From an uncultured Ruminococcus sp. (GTDB lineage: Bacteria > Bacillota > Clostridia > Oscillospirales > CAG-272), in NCBI GenBank assembly GCA_902778985.1, contig CACYZS010000094.1, positions 1-5,361 on the forward strand: a stretch of DNA of 5,361 bases, given 5' to 3'. Positions 1 to 5,361 of the stretch are shown piece after piece. The notes beneath the pieces are model-generated. The model was not told the origin of the DNA. It ran no database searches and saw only the letters and a list, made by a program, of their open reading frames with translations. The first letter of the stretch is position 1, and every line of letters starts with the position of its first letter. The position numbers and the translations under genes are program-made.

Positions 1-297
1 ATGATCGTCGAAAAGGCGATCCGGATGGCGGATCTGATGAAGATCCCGGTGCTCGGTCTGGTCGAGAATTACAGTTACGTCAAGTGCCCCGACTGCGGAC
101 GCGAGATCCGCGTGTTCGGCGACAGCAAGATCGAGGAAACGGCGAAGCGCCACGGCGTTCCGCTGCTCGCCCGGATCCCGCTCGATCCCGAACTGGCGCG
201 CCTTGCCGACGCGGGGCAGATCGAACTGCTCTCCTGCGACGTTTTCGAGGCGGCGGCGGACGAGATCGAACGCGTTCTTCCCGTTGCCAAGGAATAA
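1..297 (+). CDS. mrp: Mrp/NBP35-family Fe-S cluster carrier ATPase, 3' part (5' end outside window)
   Basis: This is the last 98 codons of a P-loop ATPase of the Mrp/ApbC/NBP35 family (ParA/MinD-like fold), cytosolic proteins that bind and transfer [4Fe-4S] clusters. The visible stretch opens with the family's MIVEKAIRMADLMKIPVLGL-type segment, then VENYSY (usually VENMSY), then the CPDC pair (C29 and C32 of the visible part) that forms the cluster-bridging CxxC in the dimer. It is followed by FGDSKIEETAKRHGVP and the RIPLDPELARLADAG block close to the C-terminus. The ATG at position 1 is an internal methionine, not the start: the Walker A (deviant P-loop) and switch regions, which should lie roughly 150 or more residues upstream, are missing because the window begins here. 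The TAA at 295-297 is followed by a terminator at 332-375, so the gene ends its own transcript. It could supply clusters to the Fe-S-rich hydrogenase downstream, but that link is inference from proximity. Confidence 0.9.
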   Translation: MIVEKAIRMADLMKIPVLGLVENYSYVKCPDCGREIRVFGDSKIEETAKRHGVPLLARIPLDPELARLADAGQIELLSCDVFEAAADEIERVLPVAKE

Positions 298-331
298 AAA
301 ACGGCTTCGTTTCCCAAAATATAATCAACCT

Positions 332-375
332 GTTTCCGGCGGGCTTGACCCGCCGGAAACTTTGATAATTTTTTC
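332..375 (+). terminator. Rho-independent terminator after mrp
   Basis: Arms 332-343 (GTTTCCGGCGGG) and 349-360 (CCCGCCGGAAAC) pair perfectly over 12 bp around a 5-nt CTTGA loop. The T-rich tail TTTGATAATTTTTTC follows directly. The tail is interrupted by GATAA, but the stem is very GC-rich. It lies 35 nt after the mrp stop and upstream of the hyd promoter, so it insulates the hydrogenase operon from mrp transcription. Confidence 0.85.
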
Positions 376-395
376 TCAATTTCAAGAAAATCCTA

Positions 396-424
396 TTGAC
401 AAAAAGCGACCTATAATATATAAT
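396..424 (+). promoter_or_regulatory. Consensus sigma-70/SigA promoter of the hydCBA operon
   Basis: The -35 box TTGACA (396-401) and the -10 box TATAAT (419-424) both match consensus exactly and are separated by the optimal 17 bp. A second TATAAT at 412-417 is part of a tandem TATAATA duplication (412-418 and 419-425), but it is only 10 bp from the -35 and has no good -35 of its own. The predicted transcription start is near 430-433, giving a leader of about 55 nt. A GTG at 427 that opens the hydC frame falls at or before this start and so cannot be the initiator. I see no clear Rex-type palindrome (TTGTTAA-N4-TTAACAA-like) over the promoter. Confidence 0.88.
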
Positions 425-437
425 ATGTGATTGAATG

Positions 438-454
438 CGGAACTGCGGGTTCCG
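438..454 (+). other. Small hairpin in the hydC leader
   Basis: CGGAAC (438-443) and GTTCCG (449-454) form a 6-bp stem around a TGCGG loop, about 7 nt into the predicted transcript and 20 nt before the Shine-Dalgarno. It has no T-tract and does not cover the ribosome site. It could protect the 5' end of the mRNA or be a protein-binding dyad, or it may be chance. Confidence 0.3.
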
Positions 455-473
455 ACAATTTCAAAGTAAAAAC

Positions 474-479
474 AGGAGG
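474..479 (+). promoter_or_regulatory. Shine-Dalgarno of hydC (decides the start)
   Basis: AGGAGG lies 7 nt before the ATG at 487. This fixes the hydC start at 487 rather than at the in-frame GTG at 427, which lies at the end of the promoter and would add 20 non-conserved residues. Confidence 0.9.
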
Positions 480-486
480 GGCAAAA

Positions 487-972
487 ATGGCTCGTTTAAG
501 CGAAGCGGCGGTCAAACAGATCAAAGAGATCTGCGACAGATACAAAGATGAAAATACGCCGCTTATGATGATCCTCAGCGACGTTCAGAACGAATACGGC
601 TACATTCCGCTGGAGGTACAGGAGGTCGTGTCCGAGAAGACCGGGATCCCGGTCGCCGAGATCTACGGCGTCGTGACTTTCTACTCCTTCTTCTCCCTGA
701 AACCGAAGGGAAAATACGTGATCGGCTGCTGCCTCGGCACCGCTTGCTACGTCAAGGGCGCACAGCAGATCGTCGATAAGTTCTCCGAGATCCTCGGCAT
801 CAAGCCGGGCGAGACCACCGAGGACGGGCTCTTCACGCTCGACGCGCTCCGTTGCATCGGCGCGTGCAGCATCGCTCCCGCCGTTTCGATCAACGGCAGA
901 GTGTTCCCGAAGATGACGCTCGACAGCGTTGTGAAGATCGTTGATGATTACAGAGCGGGGGTGTACGCCTGA
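487..972 (+). CDS. hydC: NADH-linked [FeFe] hydrogenase, HydC subunit (NuoE/HndA-like, thioredoxin-like [2Fe-2S])
   Basis: This is a 161-residue protein homologous to the 24-kDa NuoE subunit of complex I, of normal length for HydC/HndA. The N-terminal helical part (about residues 1-70) has the family's LMMILSDVQNEYGYIPLE and IPVAEIYGVVTFYSFF segments. The C-terminal thioredoxin-like domain holds the [2Fe-2S] ligands: C82 and C87 in CLGTAC (C-x4-C), then C123 and C127 in CIGAC (C-x3-C). C81 is an extra cysteine beside the first ligand. In structurally studied HydABC complexes this subunit docks on HydB next to the FMN, and its cluster is implicated in flavin-based bifurcation. The protein is cytosolic, with no signal peptide or membrane segment. 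It is the first gene of the operon, expressed from the consensus promoter at 396-424. Its TGA overlaps the hydB ATG by one base. The symbol follows T. maritima usage; hndA or a nuoE-like name would serve equally well. Confidence 0.93.
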   Translation: MARLSEAAVKQIKEICDRYKDENTPLMMILSDVQNEYGYIPLEVQEVVSEKTGIPVAEIYGVVTFYSFFSLKPKGKYVIGCCLGTACYVKGAQQIVDKFSEILGIKPGETTEDGLFTLDALRCIGACSIAPAVSINGRVFPKMTLDSVVKIVDDYRAGVYA

Positions 973-2855
973 TGATTAAGAATCTCGAACAACTCGAACA
1001 GTATTCCAAGAAGTGTACCGACTGCCTGGATGCGAAACTGAAGGGTCAGGACGGCAAACGTCACGTCGTCGTCTGCGGCGATACCGGGTGCCTTGCTTCG
1101 CACTCCGGCGAGATCATCGAAAAGTTTGAAAAGATGATCGAAGAGAAGAAACTCGGGGATAAGGTGACCGTCAACCGCGTCGCCTGCTTCGGTTACTGCT
1201 CGCAGGGTCCCTTCGTCAAGATCTATCCCGAAGAGACCACCTACCGCGCCGTCAAGGTCGAGGACGTCGAAGAGATCGTCGAATCCGACCTGATCGGCGG
1301 CAAGATCGTCGACCGTCTGCTCTACGTCGACGAGAAAACGGGGAAGAAGGTCGTCAAGCAGGACGATATCCCCTACTACGAGAAACAGGTGCACATCGCG
1401 CTTCACGGCTGCGGCAGCCTGAACCCCGAGAAGATCGAGGAAGCGTTCGGCGAAGGCGCCTTCAAGGGGCTTGCCCGCGCGCTCACCATGGACCGTCAGG
1501 CGGTCATCGACGAGATCCTGAAATCCGGGCTCCGCGGACGCGGCGGCGGCGGGTTCCCGACCGGGCGTAAATGGCAGTTCGCCTACGCGCAGCCCGAAGG
1601 GACCAAATACGTCGTCTGCAACGGCGACGAGGGCGATCCCGGCGCGTTCATGGACCGTGCGATCCTCGAGGCGAACGCCCTGACCGTCATCGAAGGTATG
1701 ATGATCGCCGGCTACGCCATCGGCGCGCAGAACGGTTACTTCTACATCCGTGCGGAGTACCCGATCGCGGTCGCGCGTCTGAAACTCGCGATCAAGCAGG
1801 CTGAGGAACTCGGACTGCTCGGGGACAACATCCTCGGCACCGGCTTCTCTTTCCGCGTTCACATCCGTCTCGGCGCCGGCGCGTTCGTCTGCGGCGAGGA
1901 AACGGCTCTTCTGAACTCGATCCAGGGACAGCGCGGTATGCCGCGTCCCCGTCCTCCGTTCCCGGCGGTGAAAGGTCTGTGGGACAGCCCCACGATCGTC
2001 AACAACGTCGAGACGCTGGCTTGCGTTCCGTTCATTCTCCGCGAGGGTTACGAGAAGTTCGCCGCCAACGGCACCGAGAAGAGCAAGGGCACCAAGGTCT
2101 TTGCGCTCGGCGGTAAGGTCAACAACGTCGGTCTCGTCGAGATCCCGATGGGTACCACGCTCCGCGAACTGATCTTCGACATCGGCGGCGGCGTTCCGAA
2201 CGGCAAGAAGTTCAAGGCGATCCAGACCGGCGGTCCTTCGGGCGGATGCCTGACCGAAGCCGACCTCGACGCCGAGATCGATTTCGACAACCTGGTCGCC
2301 CGCGGCTCGATGATGGGCTCCGGCGGCGCGATCGTCATGGACGAAGACAACTGTATGGTCGACGTCGCGAAGTTCTATATGGAGTTCATCTGCGACGAGT
2401 CCTGCGGTAAGTGCTCGCCCTGCCGGATCGGCACCAAGCGTATGCTTGAGACGCTGACCAAGATCACCGAAGGGAAGGCGACGATGGAGGACCTCGACAA
2501 ACTCGAGGAACTCGCCGCGCACATCAAAGCGAACTCGCTTTGCGCGCTCGGTCAGACCGCGCCGAACCCGATCCTCTCGACGCTCAAGGCGTTCAAGAAC
2601 GAGTACATCGCCCACATCGTGGACAAGAAGTGCCCCGCACACGTCTGCAAGGCGCTGATGCAGTACGAGATCGACAAAGACACCTGTATCGGCTGCGGAC
2701 TCTGCGAGAAGCAGTGCCCCGTCTCCGCCATCTCGAAGACCGATTACGTCGCGCCGGGTCACAAACTCCCGTCCCGCGTCATCGATCCCGCGAAGTGCGT
2801 CAAGTGCGGTCTCTGCATGGCGTCCTGCAAGTTCAAGGCGATTTCCAAGAAGTAA
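972..2855 (+). CDS. hydB: NADH-linked [FeFe] hydrogenase, HydB subunit (NuoF/HndC-like flavoprotein)
   Basis: This 627-residue protein is the NAD(H)- and FMN-binding subunit. In order it has: an N-terminal thioredoxin-like [2Fe-2S] domain (about 30-110) with C35/C40 (CGDTGC) and C72/C76 (CFGYC); a linker with GCGSLNPEKIEEA; and the NuoF core with the FMN loop GLRGRGGGGFPTG (187-199), CNGDEGDPGAFMDR (216-229) and GAGAFVCGEETALL (301-314). An SLBB-like region (about 370-415) follows, then the NuoF [4Fe-4S] site SCGKCSPCR (C478, C481, C484) plus C524. The C-terminus carries a double ferredoxin domain: C572/C575/C578/C582 and C609/C612/C615/C619. This layout matches HydB/HndC of bifurcating hydrogenases. 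The ATG at 972 sits in a TGATG overlap with hydC behind only a G-rich stretch (957-961), which points to translational coupling. An unusual extra CTDC pair (C15, C18) precedes the first cluster domain. Bifurcating versus simple NADH-dependent activity cannot be read from the sequence. Confidence 0.95.
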   Translation: MIKNLEQLEQYSKKCTDCLDAKLKGQDGKRHVVVCGDTGCLASHSGEIIEKFEKMIEEKKLGDKVTVNRVACFGYCSQGPFVKIYPEETTYRAVKVEDVEEIVESDLIGGKIVDRLLYVDEKTGKKVVKQDDIPYYEKQVHIALHGCGSLNPEKIEEAFGEGAFKGLARALTMDRQAVIDEILKSGLRGRGGGGFPTGRKWQFAYAQPEGTKYVVCNGDEGDPGAFMDRAILEANALTVIEGMMIAGYAIGAQNGYFYIRAEYPIAVARLKLAIKQAEELGLLGDNILGTGFSFRVHIRLGAGAFVCGEETALLNSIQGQRGMPRPRPPFPAVKGLWDSPTIVNNVETLACVPFILREGYEKFAANGTEKSKGTKVFALGGKVNNVGLVEIPMGTTLRELIFDIGGGVPNGKKFKAIQTGGPSGGCLTEADLDAEIDFDNLVARGSMMGSGGAIVMDEDNCMVDVAKFYMEFICDESCGKCSPCRIGTKRMLETLTKITEGKATMEDLDKLEELAAHIKANSLCALGQTAPNPILSTLKAFKNEYIAHIVDKKCPAHVCKALMQYEIDKDTCIGCGLCEKQCPVSAISKTDYVAPGHKLPSRVIDPAKCVKCGLCMASCKFKAISKK

Positions 2856-2856
2856 G

Positions 2857-2861
2857 GGAGG
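2857..2861 (+). promoter_or_regulatory. Shine-Dalgarno of hydA (decides the start)
   Basis: GGAGG within AGGGAGGGT lies 9 nt before the ATG at 2871. An in-frame GTG at 2862 touches the motif and cannot be used with it. The ATG at 2877 would leave a 15-nt gap. The start at 2871 is therefore preferred. Confidence 0.8.
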
Positions 2862-2870
2862 GTGCGATCA

Positions 2871-4640
2871 ATGGCTATGGTAAATATCAAAATCGAGGGT
2901 GTGCCGTATCAGGTTGAGGCGGGCATCACCATTCTCGAAGCGGCAAAGCGCTGCGGATACGAGATCCCCACGCTCTGCGCGTTCAATAACGGCGAATGTT
3001 CCCGCGCTTCCTGCCGCGTCTGCCTCGTTGAGGCGACCGGTGCGAGAGGGTTGGTCGCGTCCTGCGTCTATCCCGTCGCGGAAGGCATGGAGATCAAGAT
3101 CTCGAGCCCGAAGGCAGTCGCCGCGCGCCGTGCGTCGGTCGAACTGATCCTTTCCAACCACAACCGCAACTGCCAGGAATGCGATAAGAACGAGAAGTGC
3201 GAACTTCTTCACGTCGCCCGTGTGACCGGGGCGCGCGAAGGCATCTACGAGGGCGAACAGACCCCCGTGACCATCGACCGTCTTACCCCGACCATCACCC
3301 GCGATACCAGCAAGTGCGTCCTCTGCGGCCGTTGCGTCGAGCGCTGCAAAGCCGCTCACGGGATCGGCATCCTCGGCTTCGAGAACCGCGGCTTCAAGAC
3401 CGTGGTGGCTCCCGCCGAGAACCGCAGTTTCATCAACTCGCCGTGTATCATGTGCGGACAGTGCATCAACGTCTGCCCGACCGGCGCTCTGATGGAAGCG
3501 TCCGAGATCGACCGCGTCGACGCGGCGATGGCTGCCGGCAAGTACGTGATCGTGCAGACCGCGCCTGCCGTCCGCGCCGCTCTCGGCGAGGAATTCGGCA
3601 TGAAGATCGGCACCCCCGTCACCGGGAAGATGGTCGCCGCTCTGCGCCGTCTCGGTTTCCAGAAGGTGTTCGACACCAACTTCGCGGCTGACCTGACCAT
3701 CATGGAAGAGGCGACCGAACTGCTCACCAGAGTCAAGACCGGCGGCGTTCTTCCGATGATCACGTCCTGCTCGCCCGGATGGATCAACTTCGCGGAATAC
3801 TTCTATCCCGATCAGTTGTCGCACCTCTCGACCTGCAAATCTCCCCACGAGATGTTCGGCGCGATCCTGAAATCCTTCTACGCCGAGAAGATCGGCGTCG
3901 ATCCCAAGGATATGTTCGTCGTTTCGATCATGCCCTGCTCGTGCAAGAAGTACGAGAAGGGAAGACCCGAGATGGAGTGCAACGGTCTGCGTGACGTTGA
4001 CGCCGTTCTGACCACGAGAGAACTCGGCAGAATGATCAAGCGCGCGGGTATCCGCTTCGACCGTCTCCCCGACGAGGACTACGACAACGATATCGTGCAC
4101 GACTACACCGGCGCGGGCGTCATCTTCGGCGTCACCGGCGGCGTTATGGAAGCGGCGCTCCGTACCGCTTACTACGTCCTGACCGGCAAAGAGCGCGAAG
4201 GCATTATCTTCAAGGAAGTCCGCGGCTTCGAGCAGATCCGCGAGGCGGAATTCGATCTTGCCGGCATCAAGGTCAAGGTCGCCGTCACCAGCGGTATGAA
4301 GGGCGCGAAGATCCTTTTGGATCAGATCCGCGAAGGCAAGTCCCCCTACACCTTCATCGAGGTTATGGGTTGCCCCGGCGGCTGCATCAACGGCGGCGGT
4401 CAGCCTTACGTCCGCGAGGCGTTCCTTCCGAACGAGGATGCGGATATCATGGAGACCTACAAGCAGAAGAGAGCCAACGCCCTCTACTCCGAGGACGAAC
4501 GCCAGACGCTCCGTCAGTCTCACAACAACCCGCAGATCAAGGCGCTCTACGACGAGTTCCTCGGCGAACCCAACTCGCACAAGGCGCACGAACTGCTCCA
4601 CACGCACTACAATCCCAACCGTCAACGGTTTGACGACTAA
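2871..4640 (+). CDS. hydA: [FeFe] hydrogenase catalytic subunit HydA (HndD-like, M3 domain layout)
   Basis: This 589-residue cytosolic protein catalyses 2H+ + 2e- = H2 at an H-cluster. It begins with a plant-type [2Fe-2S] domain (C36, C48, C51, C65). Next come the His-ligated [4Fe-4S] site (H97, C101, C104, C110) and two ferredoxin-type [4Fe-4S] sites (C149/C152/C155/C159 and C192/C195/C198/C202). The H domain has L1 TSCSPGW (298-304), L2 MPCSCKKYE (354-362) and L3 from E497 to P512 with C501 and C505. Aligned by hand to C. pasteurianum CpI, the proton-path residues are kept: C300 (CpI C299), E280 and E283 (E279, E282), S320 (S319) and R287 (R286). However, S301 replaces the cubane ligand C300, and C358 is an extra Cys in L2. 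The small-subunit-like tail ends in GHKAHELLHTHY-type sequence (here NSHKAHELLHTHY), and T. maritima's extra C-terminal [2Fe-2S] domain is absent. It is the last gene of the operon, 15 nt after hydB, with a terminator 6 nt downstream. HydEFG maturases must be encoded elsewhere. Confidence 0.96.
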   Translation: MAMVNIKIEGVPYQVEAGITILEAAKRCGYEIPTLCAFNNGECSRASCRVCLVEATGARGLVASCVYPVAEGMEIKISSPKAVAARRASVELILSNHNRNCQECDKNEKCELLHVARVTGAREGIYEGEQTPVTIDRLTPTITRDTSKCVLCGRCVERCKAAHGIGILGFENRGFKTVVAPAENRSFINSPCIMCGQCINVCPTGALMEASEIDRVDAAMAAGKYVIVQTAPAVRAALGEEFGMKIGTPVTGKMVAALRRLGFQKVFDTNFAADLTIMEEATELLTRVKTGGVLPMITSCSPGWINFAEYFYPDQLSHLSTCKSPHEMFGAILKSFYAEKIGVDPKDMFVVSIMPCSCKKYEKGRPEMECNGLRDVDAVLTTRELGRMIKRAGIRFDRLPDEDYDNDIVHDYTGAGVIFGVTGGVMEAALRTAYYVLTGKEREGIIFKEVRGFEQIREAEFDLAGIKVKVAVTSGMKGAKILLDQIREGKSPYTFIEVMGCPGGCINGGGQPYVREAFLPNEDADIMETYKQKRANALYSEDERQTLRQSHNNPQIKALYDEFLGEPNSHKAHELLHTHYNPNRQRFDD

Positions 4641-4645
4641 AAGCG

Positions 4646-4683
4646 AAATCGCCCGTTCCCTCGTGGAACGGGCGATTTTATTT
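4646..4683 (+). terminator. Rho-independent terminator of the hydCBA operon
   Basis: A 14-bp perfect stem pairs 4646-4659 (AAATCGCCCGTTCC) with 4665-4678 (GGAACGGGCGATTT) around a CTCGT loop. The T-rich tail TTTTATTT spans 4676-4683. It starts 6 nt after the hydA stop and ends the operon transcript. Confidence 0.9.
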
Positions 4684-4708
4684 GCTCGCTTACGGGCGCC
4701 TTCATTTG

Positions 4709-4737
4709 AAAAAGCACCTTTCAGAAGGTGCTTTTTT
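4709..4737. terminator. Bidirectional terminator between hydA and clpC, overlapping the clpC stop codon
   Basis: AAAAAGCACCTT (4709-4720) pairs with AAGGTGCTTTTT (4725-4736) in a 12-bp stem with a TCAG loop. The flanking A5 and T6 runs give a U-tract on either strand. On the minus strand the clpC TGA (4721-4723) lies in the loop, and the gene's last codons (Lys-Ser-Thr-Phe) form one arm, so it ends the clpC transcript. On the plus strand it is a back-up for readthrough from hydA. Confidence 0.85.
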
Positions 4738-5361
4738 CACGTTCTGCGACGTACAGTCGCGGTTTTCCGTCTTCCACGCCTACGCGGACGGCGGCGGGCG
4801 GGGTTTTGCCCGACAGGATCAGGTCGGCGAGCGGATCTTCGATCCATTTGGTAAGGTAGCGGCGCATCGGACGCGCTCCGGCGTCCCTGTCCGCTCCGTT
4901 TTCGGCGATCAGGGCGGGAAGAGAGTCGTCCCAGGTTAGTTCGACCCCCGCGCCCTTTGCCCGCTCCGCCGCGTCGCGCAGCATCTGTTCGGCGATGGCG
5001 GCAAGATCGTCCTTTCCGAGCCGACGGAAAACCACCGTCTCGTCCAGGCGGTTCAGAAATTCGGGGGTGAAGAACTGCCGGATCCCGCGGAGCGAAGAGG
5101 CGGCGATCGCGGCGTCGTCCGGACGGTTCTCCCCGTATGAAAAACCGAGGGGGCGGTTGTTCTTTTCGTAGGTCGCACCGAGGTTTGACGTCAGGATCAG
5201 GATACAGTTCCGGCAGTCGATCTTGCGTCCGCGCCCGTCTGTCAGCGTGCCGTCGTCCATCATTTGAAGCAGGATTCCGAGCACTTCACGGTCGGCTTTT
5301 TCCACCTCGTCGAACAGCACCACCGAATAGGGGCGGCGGCGCAGTTTTTCGGACAGTTGCC
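4721..5361 (-). CDS. clpC: ClpC-like AAA+ protein unfoldase, C-terminal part (5' end outside window)
   Basis: The 212 C-terminal residues of a Clp/Hsp100 ATPase are visible, about a quarter of a typical ClpC. The reading frame stays open to the window edge (GQLSEKLRRRPYSVV precedes the Walker B), so the start, N-domain, D1 domain and D2 Walker A are missing. Seen in the D2 domain are Walker B VVLFDEVEKA (D17, E18 of the visible part), DDGTLTDGRGR, sensor 1 TSN (57-59), the arginine finger in FLNR (R104) and sensor 2 GARPMRR (161-167). IEDPLADLILSG lies near the end. A PLGF segment after sensor 1 (LGF at 5141-5149) sits where ClpC/ClpA/ClpX carry the [LIV]-G-[FL] loop that docks on ClpP. ClpB disaggregases lack that loop, so this is more likely a ClpP partner that unfolds proteins for degradation. 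ClpE or another ClpA-type paralogue remains possible. It is convergent with the hyd operon and functionally unrelated to it. Confidence 0.9.
   Translation of the reverse strand, partial: QLSEKLRRRPYSVVLFDEVEKADREVLGILLQMMDDGTLTDGRGRKIDCRNCILILTSNLGATYEKNNRPLGFSYGENRPDDAAIAASSLRGIRQFFTPEFLNRLDETVVFRRLGKDDLAAIAEQMLRDAAERAKGAGVELTWDDSLPALIAENGADRDAGARPMRRYLTKWIEDPLADLILSGKTPPAAVRVGVEDGKPRLYVAEREKSTF

Noticed and set aside
371..390. Inverted repeat TTTTCT / AGAAAA just upstream of the -35, considered as an operator
   Set aside because: Only 6 bp with an 8-nt gap in AT-rich sequence, the left arm belongs to the terminator tail, and it matches no regulator site I know. Probably chance.
396..460. 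Rex or Fur/Fnr-type operator over the hyd promoter
   Set aside because: I looked for TTGTTAA/TTAACAA-like and TTGAT/ATCAA-like palindromes and found no convincing pair.
427..486. N-terminal extension of hydC from a GTG at 427
   Set aside because: The GTG lies at the promoter -10/transcription start, has no ribosome site, and the extension is unlike NuoE proteins. AGGAGG points to ATG 487.
948..2762. Long open frame on the minus strand (about 604 codons) opposite hydC/hydB
   Set aside because: It is in exact antisense codon register with hydB, low-complexity and Asp/Val/Leu/Ala/Arg-rich, and matches no family I recognise. It is explained by sense-strand codon bias.
2862..2870. Earlier hydA start at GTG 2862
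   Set aside because: It is immediately adjacent to the Shine-Dalgarno, leaving no spacing. ATG 2871 is 9 nt away and fits.
2868..4625. Long open frame on the minus strand (about 585 codons) opposite hydA
   Set aside because: It has the same explanation: the mirror register of a strongly biased gene that carries every hydrogenase motif on the plus strand.
972..4640. Complex I (NuoEFG) rather than hydrogenase
   Set aside because: The third gene has an H-cluster domain with L1, L2 and L3 motifs, and HydB has the extra N- and C-terminal Fe-S domains absent from NuoF.
4438..4939. Plus-strand open frames across the hydA 3' end and the clpC region
   Set aside because: They cross two terminators, lack ribosome sites, are Arg/Ser/Thr-rich, and are shadows of hydA and of the minus-strand clpC.

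Overview
The window is a GC-rich bacterial chromosome segment centred on a three-gene operon for a soluble, NADH-linked trimeric [FeFe] hydrogenase, here named hydC-hydB-hydA after the Thermotoga/Acetobacterium convention (equivalent to the HndA/HndC/HndD types of Desulfovibrio). The gene set suggests a strictly anaerobic fermenter. A ClpC-like ATPase, AGGAGG-type ribosome sites and a consensus housekeeping promoter favour a GC-rich member of the Clostridia (Bacillota). That placement is inference, because no marker gene is present.

Layout. Positions 1-297 hold the 3' end of an Mrp/NBP35-family Fe-S carrier ATPase gene (+), whose 5' part lies outside the window. Positions 298-486 carry a strong intrinsic terminator, a fully consensus sigma-70 promoter (TTGACA, 17 bp, TATAAT) and a short leader with a strong Shine-Dalgarno. 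Positions 487-4640 are hydC (161 aa), hydB (627 aa) and hydA (589 aa), with one overlapping junction and one 15-nt junction, so they are almost certainly co-transcribed. Positions 4641-4720 hold two hairpin terminators between convergent genes. Positions 4721-5361 (-) encode the C-terminal 212 residues of a ClpC-like AAA+ unfoldase that runs off the right edge.

How the genes work together. HydC carries one thioredoxin-like [2Fe-2S] cluster. HydB carries the FMN/NAD(H) site, a second thioredoxin-like [2Fe-2S], the NuoF-type [4Fe-4S] and two ferredoxin-type [4Fe-4S] clusters. HydA carries a relay of one [2Fe-2S], one His-ligated [4Fe-4S] and two further [4Fe-4S] clusters leading to the H-cluster. 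Complexes of this composition couple NAD(H) and ferredoxin to H2 by flavin-based bifurcation/confurcation in Thermotoga maritima and Acetobacterium woodii, while some relatives are reported to be plainly NADH-dependent. Sequence alone does not decide between these. The maturases HydE, HydF and HydG needed to build the H-cluster are not in the window. The adjacent Mrp is thematically consistent with Fe-S assembly, but it is separated from the hyd operon by a terminator and a promoter.

The most notable point is in HydA. The L1 motif reads TSCSPGW rather than TSCCPGW, which puts Ser where the H-cluster cubane ligand sits in Clostridium pasteurianum CpI (C300), and the L2 motif has an extra Cys (MPCSCKKYE). 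This may be a trait of the HndD-like subfamily. I see no wholly new system here: no mobile element, CRISPR array, RNA gene or broken gene.
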